64,000 bases of DNA from Bacillota bacterium. GTDB lineage: Bacteria > Bacillota > Clostridia > Acetivibrionales > DTU013. The notes beneath the pieces are model-generated. The model was not told where the DNA came from and ran no database searches. It was given only the letters and a program-made list of their open reading frames with translations. The position numbers were made by a program, and so were the translations under genes. Of this stretch, positions 28,365 to 37,613 are shown in pieces (within the stretch, counting starts at the first letter, position 1; each line of letters opens with the position of its first letter). The stretch lies in assembly GCA_023435305.1 (NCBI GenBank), contig JAEYRV010000062.1, positions 1 to 64,000 of the forward strand, read 5' to 3'.

Positions 28365-28811
28365 TTATCTCCCACCTTCATTCAGATTATTTATTATCCT
28401 GGATAAATAATTTTCAAATTGCTCGATTTCCGAATCGCTGAACCCCTGATAAAAAATTTCGCTCATCTTTCGGGAAACCTCATCGTATTTGGCGCTTAAC
28501 TCCCTCGATTTATTTGTGAGCGTTATTCTTATTTGCCGCCTGTCCGCCTTATCATAGTTGCGGTTGATAAGGCCAGCTTCCTCCATTCTGTCCAGCATGC
28601 TTGTGAGGGTGGTTTTCGCCAGTCCCGTTTTTCTTGACAGCTCGATGATCGGTACGGAATCCGCTTGCCACAGCACATATAAGATCCTGCCCTGGGCGCC
28701 GTTAAATTCGTCTATACTTGCTTCGCCGAGCAGTTTTTCAAAAACTCTGCCCTGCATCTGCTTAAGCTGAGAGACGAGAAAGCCCCCATTTGTTTTTTCA
28801 AGCAATAACAT
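28365..28811 (-). CDS. MarR family transcriptional regulator
   Basis: About 148 residues. Winged-helix features are visible: FNGAQGRILYVLW, VPIIELSRKTGLAKTTLTSMLDRMEEAGLI and RQIRITLTNK of the wing. The start is ambiguous. GAGGTG abuts ATG 28811, while TTG 28805, two codons on, has better spacing. It heads an operon with the PPOX and flavin reductase genes, a common arrangement for redox or phenolic-compound sensing. The operator-like palindrome in its promoter suggests autorepression. Confidence 0.85.
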   Translation of the reverse strand: MLLLEKTNGGFLVSQLKQMQGRVFEKLLGEASIDEFNGAQGRILYVLWQADSVPIIELSRKTGLAKTTLTSMLDRMEEAGLINRNYDKADRRQIRITLTNKSRELSAKYDEVSRKMSEIFYQGFSDSEIEQFENYLSRIINNLNEGGR

Positions 28812-28830
28812 CACCTCGATTCCATATAGA

Positions 28831-28859
28831 ATTGTACTATATGGTACTATATATGTCAA
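28831..28859 (-). promoter_or_regulatory. marR promoter with overlapping operator-like palindrome
   Basis: Minus-strand TTGACA (28859-28854) and TACAAT (28836-28831), spacer 17. The spacer and -10 contain GTAC-CATATA-GTAC (28847-28834), a palindrome of suitable size for a MarR dimer, and repeated ATAGTAC units. Confidence 0.8.
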
Positions 28860-28905
28860 CAACATTTATTCGCAGCATTATTCATTATCGACTTTTTTGT
28901 ATGGA

Positions 28906-28928
28906 AATAAAAAAAGCCATCCGGCTTT
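28906..28928 (-). terminator. minus-strand terminator-like hairpin upstream of marR
   Basis: AAAGCC-GGAT-GGCTTT followed by a T-run on the minus strand. It stands upstream of the marR promoter, so it would end antisense transcripts entering from helD. Purpose unclear. Confidence 0.4.
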
Positions 28929-29101
28929 GTGTCTGCATTTGTCACCCTACAGCTATATTATAGCACATATAAAATTTCAATAACAGCCTTTTATTAGATG
29001 GTCAACCGATGTATCATATACTTTGCACATCCGCTGTTGACAGTTTCCATTCACACATAAAGGACATGCTTGAACTGCTAAATAAATCCCGGGAGGTATT
29101 T

Positions 29102-31402
29102 ATGATCACCGATAAGAATATTCTGGATGCTGAATCTGCATACCTTGAGAAGGTGACGGCTGAAATACGAAATCAGCTGGAAGCCGGGGTCAATGCGGCC
29201 GGAAGGTTTAAAAAGGATGCGATCCAGCTTCAAAAGGATATGTGGGAGGAGGTCAAATGCAGGCCCACCGGTTTATCCGACCTGGATGCCCCGGCCATGG
29301 CATGGCAATACCAGGCCGATATTGAAAATCAAGCCCGTAAATACAGATTTTCATACGACACTGTGCTGCGCCTTGAAAAAATGCTGAAAAACCCTTACTT
29401 CGGAAGGATAGACTTTATCGAGGACGGGGAGGGTGAGGAAGAGCAAATATATATAGGACTAGCTAACCTTTACTCGGGCGACAGCAGCGGCATACTTGTT
29501 TATGACTGGAGAGCGCCGATCTCCGGCATGTTCTATGATCATGAAACCGGCCCGTGCAGCTATATGTCTCCGATGGGCGCTATACATGGCCGGATGCTGC
29601 TAAAAAGACAGTACAAGATCGAAAACCAGCGGATCGCATTTATGTTCGACAGCGATGTGCGGATAAATGATGAAATGCTTCAGGAAATACTCGGTAAAAG
29701 TACCGACAGCAGGATGCGCACTATAGTAACCAGCATTCAGAAGGAACAGAACAGGGTAATCAGGGATGACCGGACCAGGATACTGATCGTCCAGGGCCCG
29801 GCCGGAAGCGGCAAGACCTCCATAGCATTGCACAGGGCGGCATATCTTCTTTACAGATACCGTGAAAGCATCAAATCAGAGAACATACTCATATTTTCTC
29901 CAAATCACGTATTTGAAGACTATATATCTAATGTCCTGCCCCAGCTTGGGGAAGAGAATATCAGCAGAAGTACTTTTGCAGACTTTTTCAAGGATCTTGT
30001 GGGTCCGGGCTGCCATCTTGAGACAATGAACCATCATATGGAGTATGTCCTCTCGGACGGCCCCGATCATGGAAGACTGATGAGTATAAGGCTGAAGGCG
30101 TCACGAGGCTTTCCCGGAGTAATAGGCAGATATGCGGAATACCTTGAAAGCGGCAAAAATATTCAATTCACGGACTTGATCAGGAAGGGGAAGCTGATTA
30201 TTTCGGCTGAGGAAATAAGGAGGCTTTTTGTCGAGGATTATAGCTATCTGCCCTATATCAAACGCCTCAACAAGCTGAAGCAAAGGCTTCTATATCTGGT
30301 TGAGCCTTATGTTGAGGCTCTGACAGAGGAGATACTAAAAGGCGAGTTGGCACAGGACTCATCATTGGATGATAAAGAGAAAAAAATCATGGCAGATATG
30401 AGATCCAAAGCCGAGTTTGATCAGGTTATGAATAAGATCGAGAGGATGACGGCCTTTGATATAGTCGGCTTGTATAAGGACATGTTCAGGAACATCAGAT
30501 TATTTGTGGACCCTGACACACAGTCCGGGCTTGAAGGTGATCCCGATATGCAGTCCGATCCCGGATCCACTCCTGATTTTCTGGAGGTTGCGTCGTCGTA
30601 TACTGTACGTTGGCTCGAAAACAGGATCATCAATTATGAAGACCTTGCACCCGTAATATTGCTCATGATTTCACTGGGAGCTGATAATAATGCAAAAGCA
30701 ATAAAGCATGTGATAATAGATGAAGCTCAGGATTACACGCCGGTGCAATATGAGATAATCAAAAGGGTCTTCGGACATAGCAACATGACAATACTGGGTG
30801 ATCTCAATCAGTCGATAAACGCATACATGAATATAGGCAGCTTTGAAACTGCAGCGGATATATTCGGATCGAAGGGCACCACAGTCATATCATTGACTAA
30901 AAGCTACCGTTCAACGAAGGCAATCGCCGATTTTTGCAACGAACTGCTCTTGACGGACAATGCTGCAGAACAGCTTGACAGAAGCGGCAATAAGCCTTTG
31001 GTAATTAAGACGGATAAGGATAAGCTTTTCAACAGGATCGCAGATGATATCAAAGGCCTGAAAAGCGAAGGCCATAAACTGATAGCGGTGATATGCAAAA
31101 ATGTAAAACAATGTGAAGCGTATTATGAAGGTATCAAAGAGTTTACCGGTATCAGCCTGATCACTGACCACAATGAAGAGTACCAGGGAGGCACAGTTGT
31201 GATCCCATCTTATCTTGCCAAGGGTCTGGAGTTTGATGCTGTGATCGTTTGCACGGCAGATTCATTCAACTATTCGAGGGAAGAGGACAGACGGCTGCTT
31301 TATACAGTATGCTCAAGGGCGCTGCATGAACTGCATCTATACTATTGTGATGAGTTGACACGCTTTATTAAGAAAATGAAGATGGATCTATATAAGCTAT
31401 AA
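29102..31402 (+). CDS. helD: HelD-type helicase, RNA polymerase recycling factor
   Basis: 766 residues from ATG 29102, fixed by GGGAGGTATTT; the upstream frame has no ribosome site. SF1 helicase motifs are split by an insertion as in HelD: GPAGSGKTSIALHRAAYLLY (about 231), VIIDEAQDYTPVQYE, ILGDLNQSI, SYRST, AKGLEFDAVIV and VCSRALHEL. The N-terminus is a long coiled-coil arm that, in Gram-positive HelD, enters the RNA polymerase secondary channel and frees the enzyme from DNA. Some HelD proteins give rifampicin tolerance. Monocistronic. Confidence 0.9.
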   Translation: MITDKNILDAESAYLEKVTAEIRNQLEAGVNAAGRFKKDAIQLQKDMWEEVKCRPTGLSDLDAPAMAWQYQADIENQARKYRFSYDTVLRLEKMLKNPYFGRIDFIEDGEGEEEQIYIGLANLYSGDSSGILVYDWRAPISGMFYDHETGPCSYMSPMGAIHGRMLLKRQYKIENQRIAFMFDSDVRINDEMLQEILGKSTDSRMRTIVTSIQKEQNRVIRDDRTRILIVQGPAGSGKTSIALHRAAYLLYRYRESIKSENILIFSPNHVFEDYISNVLPQLGEENISRSTFADFFKDLVGPGCHLETMNHHMEYVLSDGPDHGRLMSIRLKASRGFPGVIGRYAEYLESGKNIQFTDLIRKGKLIISAEEIRRLFVEDYSYLPYIKRLNKLKQRLLYLVEPYVEALTEEILKGELAQDSSLDDKEKKIMADMRSKAEFDQVMNKIERMTAFDIVGLYKDMFRNIRLFVDPDTQSGLEGDPDMQSDPGSTPDFLEVASSYTVRWLENRIINYEDLAPVILLMISLGADNNAKAIKHVIIDEAQDYTPVQYEIIKRVFGHSNMTILGDLNQSINAYMNIGSFETAADIFGSKGTTVISLTKSYRSTKAIADFCNELLLTDNAAEQLDRSGNKPLVIKTDKDKLFNRIADDIKGLKSEGHKLIAVICKNVKQCEAYYEGIKEFTGISLITDHNEEYQGGTVVIPSYLAKGLEFDAVIVCTADSFNYSREEDRRLLYTVCSRALHELHLYYCDELTRFIKKMKMDLYKL

Positions 31403-31439
31403 TAATTATCTCCAAGAGAGGCCGATTTTACCCGGGATG

Positions 31440-31448
31440 TGTTATAAT
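31440..31448 (+). promoter_or_regulatory. extended -10 promoter for lipoprotein locus
   Basis: TGTTATAAT lies about 50 bases before the lipoprotein ATG; the -35 region is poor. Confidence 0.45.
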
Positions 31449-31496
31449 AATTGGAAGAATATGCGTACATGTGATGCCGAAGGGGAGGTCAAGCAA

Positions 31497-32966
31497 ATGC
31501 CCAAAAGATCCGTTATAAGCTTGTTTGTGTGTATACTGCTTATTGTTTCTCAGCTGACAGGCTGTGTAGAAATCAAAGTACAGCAGCCTGAATCTCAGGA
31601 TGACTCAACATCCCGCGCCGGTCAGGCACAGGAGGACCAGACATCAGGCCCTGATCAGACAGTCTCTGACGAACCGGTATCTGCCGCTGAAGGTGAAGAA
31701 GTTGCTGAACTTGCCGAAGCATGGGTCGAATATACTGAAGATTATGGTGGTTTGTCATTCCGTTACCCCAAGGGATGGAATGTCGAGATGAATGAATCGG
31801 TAGTAGCAATTGATAATGAAAAAACCAATGAGCAGATGATAATGGCAATGATCCCTTTCATCGAAGGCAATGATCCTACTGCTCTGGCCAGCGGTTTTGT
31901 CGCCATGCTGCAAACGGAAAATCCCAATTTAGAAGCTGCCAACTGGCGTACAAATCCTCAAACCAGTGATAGTCAGGTCGTTTTTGACCTTTCTGATGAA
32001 GTAAACGGAAACAAATACAGCGGTACGGGAATCGTCATGAAGGATAGTCAGCAGGCAATCTGGTTTTCATACTTTTCACCTGAATCAGCCTACTCATATG
32101 ACCGCAGTATTGAACTGCTGAAGAACTTTATAGGATCACTGGCAACAGCGTCAGGCTCAAAAGACCGCAATACGATCAACAGCTCTGAATCAGCATCTAA
32201 AATCGATGCCAATGCCAAGGGATTCATATTCGTTCTGGAATTTGCATTGGGGGCTCCGTTTACTGCAGATCAGGAACAGGTGATTCTGGAAGAATTAAAA
32301 GACGGCTGGAGCTCGCTGACGGAAGAGGAACTGAGCAAGTATGACCAGTATCCGATATTTGCCAAGGCCATATTAACGATGAATCAGGGTGAGCTGGATG
32401 AAATGCGGGCAGAGCTCGAAAAGGCCATCAAGGAGTGGCTTGACGAATCTCCTGATACCGATGAGGCAGTAAGGATGATCAAGGATCAGCTCAATGCCCG
32501 GGGCAGGGAAGTTATTACCGGTGATCCGCCGCTTACAGAGATGTCATTGACCGCATACAGTGAGATAATAGCCTATTCAAGATTACTGCATCAGAACCCC
32601 GAAGCAATGCCGGAACAGATATCTCCGGATTCCGTTTACGATATCAAAAACCAAGTACAGGAAAGCTGGGAAACATTTTCAAATGAGGAACAGCAGCAGA
32701 TTGCTACATCTCCGGGTATATGGTTCTGTCTCAGAACATTGGTGAATAACGGCTCTAAAGGCGAGCAGGATAAAATCAGGAAAGATCTTGTCAAGCTTAC
32801 ACCTGAAACTCAGGCTACAAAAGACAGTAATGAGTCAGGAAACGGTAAAAAGCCGATGAGTATGGCAGCACATAACTCATTGATGAATATTCAGCAAATG
32901 ACCTTCAATCAATATATGTGGTCCCGTGGGTTCAACTATCATCCAACCTACGGAAAGATGTGGTGA
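31497..32966 (+). CDS. putative lipoprotein with PsbP-like segment
   Basis: 489 residues from ATG 31497 (AGGGGAGGT upstream). Signal peptide with lipobox LTGC, then a Gln/Asp/Ser-rich linker. Residues about 75-200 start YGGLSFRYPKGWNVEM and resemble the beta-sheet module of PsbP/Mog1-like secreted proteins. The second half is helical and acidic with no recognised motif; it contains two similar helical stretches (FTADQEQVILEELKDGWSSL and, later, YDIKNQVQESWETFSNEEQ), suggesting an internal duplication. Function unknown. The next small gene overlaps its stop by four bases. Confidence 0.72.
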   Translation: MPKRSVISLFVCILLIVSQLTGCVEIKVQQPESQDDSTSRAGQAQEDQTSGPDQTVSDEPVSAAEGEEVAELAEAWVEYTEDYGGLSFRYPKGWNVEMNESVVAIDNEKTNEQMIMAMIPFIEGNDPTALASGFVAMLQTENPNLEAANWRTNPQTSDSQVVFDLSDEVNGNKYSGTGIVMKDSQQAIWFSYFSPESAYSYDRSIELLKNFIGSLATASGSKDRNTINSSESASKIDANAKGFIFVLEFALGAPFTADQEQVILEELKDGWSSLTEEELSKYDQYPIFAKAILTMNQGELDEMRAELEKAIKEWLDESPDTDEAVRMIKDQLNARGREVITGDPPLTEMSLTAYSEIIAYSRLLHQNPEAMPEQISPDSVYDIKNQVQESWETFSNEEQQQIATSPGIWFCLRTLVNNGSKGEQDKIRKDLVKLTPETQATKDSNESGNGKKPMSMAAHNSLMNIQQMTFNQYMWSRGFNYHPTYGKMW

Positions 32967-33208
32967 ACCGGATAAAAAAACTTATATGGGAGCGAACTGT
33001 ATTGCCATTTGTAAATATTATGAAAGTATCAAAAGGAACTACTGATCCGGATGAAATAAATAAAATGATGAAAGCCGCAAAAGAATTAGTGACTAAGGTA
33101 TTGGGCAGCAGTGCGGTACCAAACTACTTTATCATTGATGAGTTGAATCCTGATGTCTGGGGATTTGACGGGATTACAATGACTGAGCGAAGGAAGATGG
33201 GACAATGA
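32963..33208 (+). CDS. small hypothetical protein coupled to lipoprotein gene
   Basis: 81 residues if translated from GTG 32963, which overlaps the preceding TGA as GTGA and has GGAAAG five bases upstream. It begins NRIKKLIWERTVLPFVN and contains TDPDEINKMMKAAKELV and YFIIDELNPDVWGFDG. No signal peptide. It could be a separate coupled protein or the frameshifted tail of the lipoprotein. I do not recognise a family. Confidence 0.45.
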   Translation: MNRIKKLIWERTVLPFVNIMKVSKGTTDPDEINKMMKAAKELVTKVLGSSAVPNYFIIDELNPDVWGFDGITMTERRKMGQ

Positions 33209-33237
33209 TGTGATCTGATGGTACTGTAAGATATTAG

Positions 33238-33265
33238 TTGCAATAAGAGATAATAGATATATAAT
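33238..33265 (+). promoter_or_regulatory. promoter for SLH surface protein
   Basis: TTGCAA (33238-33243) and TATAAT (33260-33265), spacer 16, about 70 bases before ATG 33336. Confidence 0.65.
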
Positions 33266-33335
33266 ATAATTATCCCGGTAGCGAACACAAGTGCAGATTG
33301 GCTAGAAATATATGTAATACATGTGGGGGTGTGAT

Positions 33336-33569
33336 ATGAAGCTGCGGAATCTATTATCTCTTCTCTTATGTATAATTCTATTGTCAGCTGTTTTTCCGAT
33401 ACAGGCTTTTGGTGCTGAAACTCCAGGACCGCATCCTGTATTCTCTCAAATGTCTGTTGCCGAATTCAATCGAGGCGCAACAGAAGATACATTTGCATCA
33501 ATATTCCAACTGAACCGCGATCTGCCGGCATATGACTGGGGGCCCGGGGCTCCCGCTGAAGGTGATTAA
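33336..33569 (+). CDS. N-terminal part of frameshifted SLH surface protein
   Basis: 77 codons from ATG 33336 (GGGGGTGTGAT upstream). It encodes a Sec signal peptide (LLSLLLCIILLSAVFPIQAFGA) and about 50 mature residues ending PGAPAEGD before TAA 33567-33569. The large open frame that follows lacks any signal peptide and is open from 33566 in the -1 frame. A -1 shift at GATTAAAA joins them smoothly (EGD then LKGVTYKLADNVVK). The two are therefore best read as one gene interrupted by a one-base loss, a sequencing error, or programmed slippage. Confidence 0.75.
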   Translation: MKLRNLLSLLLCIILLSAVFPIQAFGAETPGPHPVFSQMSVAEFNRGATEDTFASIFQLNRDLPAYDWGPGAPAEGD

Positions 33570-36500
33570 AAGGGGTCACATATAAATTGGCCGATAATGT
33601 TGTCAAAGTGGACTCGGCGGTTACCCAAAGCATCAGGTCGGTTGAACAGGTGACCGGGAAAAAAAGCGGGTCTGCCAGCATTGACAGGATCATCGGCCAG
33701 GGGGGACTACTGAAGGCGGATTTGCTGAAATCATCTGTCGGGCAGTCGATAATCAAGCCCGGATCTGTTTTCGTCGATGAAGAAAATGGACTGGCGTTCA
33801 AGGTGCCGTCCCTCCCGGGGCAGTCCGGAGATACATTTGATGGGTATGTCCCCGTAGTCAGGCCTTCTTTCAAAGAAGCTATAAAGGAATTTAACATTCC
33901 TGAACAGACTGTTCATTTGAACAAATCGAATATCTATTTTTTTGCCAATGATGTCGACGGCAACAGCCTGAGCAAATATCTGGTACAGCCCGGCACTACA
34001 TATACGATGTCTTATAATTCTGATCACGCAATGGAGCCGCTAGAACCAAAACATATCAATAACGTTGTGACCGCTATGCGTCTGCCCGAGGAGGGCATTA
34101 AAGTAAGAGGCATCACTCGCAGCGGTTCGGTCTACGATGTTTATCTCAATGGGTATATGGCCTTTGGAGATATAGATCTCAATGCATCCTACAATTCAAA
34201 GGGCTATGAACTATATCTGACCTGTACAGAGGAGCTGCAGCTCCAGGCGAAGGTAGCCGTTGATTTTGATGAGGAGATCAAGATCCCGCTATTCGGTCTG
34301 GGAATCAAGTTCGGCAATGGAATCGGAAGTGTGTCAGGCGGTCTTTTCCTTGTGGTCAGTGTCGACGGCAAGCTGACCATCCAGGCTGAAGCCCGGCAGT
34401 GGATGACTCTTGACAAAGCAGGACTGAAGGGCAAGTGCATTTTATATGTTCCGGTTTCTATAGGTCCTTTGTTTAAAATGGGTGATTACGGATTCGACCT
34501 TGATGCTCTGATGTATGGAGCTGTTGATGGTAAGATCAAAGCGGGAGCAGAGCTTGGCATCAGTGTCCTGGGTTTTGATTTGGTCGGAGCCGGGATATAT
34601 GGAGGTATGGGAGTCAATTCCCAGTCTGACGGCAGCTATATAGATGCGAGGCTTTATGGGATCGTCCAGGCTTATGCAAAGCTGATCGGCAAGACCAGGT
34701 ATATCGTTAACTGGCAGCCTACGATCCTTCACAAAAGAATGAAGGATACAGCAGGTTACATTCTCTCTTTTAAGGAGGTCTGTGCCTACCGGGATGAAAT
34801 CTGGGGGACTTTACATATCGATGGCGGTACTGCCGGATTTATCCCTGAGCCGGACAAGAATATGACTATAATTGTGCGAAGGGCAGGTACGGCTGAAAGG
34901 TCGTATGCAGCAACGACAGACAAGGATGGAAAATTCCATGCAAGCGGTGTTGATCTGAAAAAGGATGATCAGGTCTACATCAGACTTCAGGCGAGAAACA
35001 GTGACAAAATGGTTCAGACCGAGGTCGTTACACCGACATTCCCGTTTGATAAAGCCCTCATGCTTGAGGCGGATTTTTTCAATGATTATGAGAAGGCTTA
35101 TATACCGACAGTCATTGTAAGGGATTGGGTGACTGATAAACTTGTTGAGCTGAAATTCGATGTTTCCAAGGTCCCGGGCAGTACTCTCACCATCAATGGC
35201 AAGCCTGTATCAGGCCAAAACCAGTATGGCGAGTTTGTTCACACAGGGAACAATGTGCTGCCGTTTACAGAGTATAAGACGCAGCTTTCTTCCGAAGGTT
35301 TTGTGATAGGGCCGTCAAATACGATAATGTCAAGCGCAAGCTTCAGTTTGACGCCGCTGCGCATACCGGTCTCTTCAGAAGTAACGGTCGAAAACGGCAA
35401 GCCTGTGGATGTGGGGAAGGACCTGGAAGCAGTTGTTCTTGTCAATGATCGGGGCAGTAAAGTATATACCGGAGATGCTGCATATGTAGTCAGCGCTTAC
35501 ACTGAAGACTCTCTCGGATGTCATCTGATCAACCCCGAAACAGGAATGCCTATGCTCCAGAACGATTCCATCGAAGATCAGACTGTACAGATAAAGGCCA
35601 TTGACCTCAACAAAGGGGAGGCTGACGGAACCTCGTATTTCTGTAATACAATATTGAAGAAGTGGTTCTGGGAAAATGCGAAGGACTCAACTGATCAAAA
35701 TGTCAGAGAGCAGCAAGTGACTGCTCCGACACAGCCGGTACCTGAGATGGCTCCGACGGCGCCCAGTATAACGGCGCCCGGTATAACAGCGCCTATTCGT
35801 CAGCTGCCGGGCAGGCCAGCTCTGACGAACCCTGGCGGCTCCGAACCGGACGATTCCGATACAGATACCGGTGGTTCCGGTATAACAGCTCCTTCTGTTC
35901 CACCAACCAACCCGGGATTGCCGCAGCAGACCACTGAGCCATCAACGGGCGGACAAATTACTGATACAAAAATAGAGCCGTATATCAAGCTGTATCCCAT
36001 TGATCCCGGCTTTAGCACAATATTTGCAAATCCGCCGCAAAACACAATCATTCTGAGCTATGATGATCCGGTTGACGACTGGTATAATAAATATTCAGTC
36101 TGGAACGGAACTACGGACAAGGATCTTTTAAATGTAGATGGCAGTAAATATTTCAAGTGGGACAGCAAGGTGATCATCAAGTACGAGGGTGCTGAGATAA
36201 TCGCAGAATACAAAGATGACCGCAGGGAATACGACGGAGACAACCGCATAGAGTATCTCTCCTCCGAATGGCTGGAAAAAGACGCGGAAGGACTGCTGAA
36301 CCGCTACATTGAGAAGTACTCCAATATGACTACTATACCCATGCCGGATGAGATCAACAGGGAAGTCGGGATATCGAACCTTGGTAAGCTGCCCTCATGG
36401 TCCAAAGCTGCATCAGTGAAAATGGTAGATTCGGGAATCATGGATCTGGGAAGAGACGAAAGCTTCAAATCCGGCAATGTGAATCGCAGCGAGTGTGCAG

Positions 36501-36922
36501 CATACCTGTCCCGTGTTTTTGGAATAGCACCAGAATTTAGCAAAACATCTTTTTCTGATATTATATATGTAAACCCATACATCCCCGAGATCAATGCAGC
36601 TGTCAGTTATGGGATCATCAGCGGCTATAATGCGCAGAGCTTCGGGCCGGGAGATCCTGTGACACGTGAACAGATGGCGGCGATGGTTATGAGAGGTTTG
36701 AAAAAGAAATTGGGAAGCGGTCTTTCCATTACATCTGCAGGAAAGAGCTTCATAGACAATGGAAGCGTCAGTTCCTATGCAAAAGGCGCTGTCTCCGAGA
36801 TCTCTGCCCTTGGGATAATGGGCGGCTATCCGGACGGAAGCTTCGGACCGAAGAAAAACATTACCTTTGACGAGATGGCAGTGATGCTCAGTAAGGTTCA
36901 GGAACTGGTGACCAGAAAGTGA
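33566..36922 (+). CDS. SLH-domain surface protein, main part
   Basis: About 1,118 codons, open from 33566 and conventionally starting at TTG 33587. The region to about residue 380 is beta-rich and glycine-rich with a possible Ig-like or lectin-like fold. At about 420-460 lies a carboxypeptidase-regulatory-like beta module (RRAGTAERSYAATTDKDGKF). A Pro/Thr/Gly-rich linker spans about 710-800. Three S-layer homology domains end the protein (about 960-1111; motifs FSDI..NPYIPEINAAVSYGII, FGPGDPVTREQMAAMV and GIMGGYPDGSFGPKK). It should be exported and bound to pyruvylated cell-wall polymer, if the signal peptide is joined to it. Ligand or enzyme activity unknown. Confidence 0.85.
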   Translation, partial: LKGVTYKLADNVVKVDSAVTQSIRSVEQVTGKKSGSASIDRIIGQGGLLKADLLKSSVGQSIIKPGSVFVDEENGLAFKVPSLPGQSGDTFDGYVPVVRPSFKEAIKEFNIPEQTVHLNKSNIYFFANDVDGNSLSKYLVQPGTTYTMSYNSDHAMEPLEPKHINNVVTAMRLPEEGIKVRGITRSGSVYDVYLNGYMAFGDIDLNASYNSKGYELYLTCTEELQLQAKVAVDFDEEIKIPLFGLGIKFGNGIGSVSGGLFLVVSVDGKLTIQAEARQWMTLDKAGLKGKCILYVPVSIGPLFKMGDYGFDLDALMYGAVDGKIKAGAELGISVLGFDLVGAGIYGGMGVNSQSDGSYIDARLYGIVQAYAKLIGKTRYIVNWQPTILHKRMKDTAGYILSFKEVCAYRDEIWGTLHIDGGTAGFIPEPDKNMTIIVRRAGTAERSYAATTDKDGKFHASGVDLKKDDQVYIRLQARNSDKMVQTEVVTPTFPFDKALMLEADFFNDYEKAYIPTVIVRDWVTDKLVELKFDVSKVPGSTLTINGKPVSGQNQYGEFVHTGNNVLPFTEYKTQLSSEGFVIGPSNTIMSSASFSLTPLRIPVSSEVTVENGKPVDVGKDLEAVVLVNDRGSKVYTGDAAYVVSAYTEDSLGCHLINPETGMPMLQNDSIEDQTVQIKAIDLNKGEADGTSYFCNTILKKWFWENAKDSTDQNVREQQVTAPTQPVPEMAPTAPSITAPGITAPIRQLPGRPALTNPGGSEPDDSDTDTGGSGITAPSVPPTNPGLPQQTTEPSTGGQITDTKIEPYIKLYPIDPGFSTIFANPPQNTIILSYDDPVDDWYNKYSVWNGTTDKDLLNVDGSKYFKWDSKVIIKYEGAEIIAEYKDDRREYDGDNRIEYLSSEWLEKDAEGLLNRYIEKYSNMTTIPMPDEINREVGISNLGKLPSWSKAASVKMVDSGIMDLGRDESFKSGNVNRSECAAYLSRVFGIAPEFSKTSFSDIIYVNPYIPEINAAVSYGIISGYNAQSFGPGDPVTREQMAAMVMRGLKKKLGSGLSITSAGKSFIDNGSVSSYAKGAVSEISALGIMGGYPDGSFGPKKNITFDEMAVMLSKVQELVTRK

Positions 36923-37002
36923 TAATGCAAAAGCCGATTATTGCTTTGTGACAGGACTGAGAAAATTCTTGAAGATGGTAAGTGACGAATGGTGTGATCG
37001 AC

Positions 37003-37479
37003 ATGAATGTGAGCAGAAGAAAAAAACTGATGTCATTAAGTGAAAAGTACCCGCCCTCCGAGTCATGCGGATGTATGGTTTGTCTCGGTTATTGCCGCCG
37101 GCCCGGCTGGTGGACTGTGGAACAGGCAGAAAAGGCCTTCAGCGCCGGCTATGCATATCGTATGATGCTTGAGATTTCGCCAGAACTCACTTTTGGCGTC
37201 TTGTCACCTGCATTCAGAGGCAACGAAGGTAAAGCTGCAATGAATGTTTTTTCTCAAAACGGATGCTGCTTTTTGAAAAATAATTTATGTGAATTGTATG
37301 AGACTGGGTTGATGCCGCTTGAGTGCAGTTTTTGCCATCATGACAGGATCGGCGAAGGCAGGATATGTCATCTGGACCTGGAAAAGGACTGGAATACCGC
37401 TGCCGGACAGGTGCTGGTGAAGAAATGGATCAATGCAATGCAGCTGCATGCCTGGCGGCGTATGGGGAAAGCTGAATAG
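37003..37479 (+). CDS. Cys-rich protein, YkgJ-like metal-cluster type
   Basis: 158 residues from ATG 37003; GTG 36982 is an alternative and neither has a strong ribosome site. Ten or more Cys are arranged as SCGCMVCLGYC near the N-terminus, NGCCFL and LCELY in the middle, and CSFCHHD plus a last Cys near residue 135. This pattern resembles the YkgJ/zinc-or-iron-binding CxxCxxxC family, whose role is unclear. No signal peptide. It is close to no obvious partner. Confidence 0.65.
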   Translation: MNVSRRKKLMSLSEKYPPSESCGCMVCLGYCRRPGWWTVEQAEKAFSAGYAYRMMLEISPELTFGVLSPAFRGNEGKAAMNVFSQNGCCFLKNNLCELYETGLMPLECSFCHHDRIGEGRICHLDLEKDWNTAAGQVLVKKWINAMQLHAWRRMGKAE

Positions 37480-37551
37480 TGATCAGATGTTCATTGAGTG
37501 TTATGCTTACCAGTGTTATTTTTCAAAAAAATACCAATCTATTTCCTTTTG

Positions 37552-37560
37552 TGTTATAAT
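37552..37560 (+). promoter_or_regulatory. extended -10 promoter for 3D-domain gene
   Basis: TGTTATAAT about 54 bases before ATG 37614; TACCAA at 37532-37537 is a weak -35 with 17-base spacing. Confidence 0.5.
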
Positions 37561-37613
37561 TACATATGGTATATCGTACAAGCAGTGAAAAAATGCGGGT
37601 TTGAGGGCGGATC

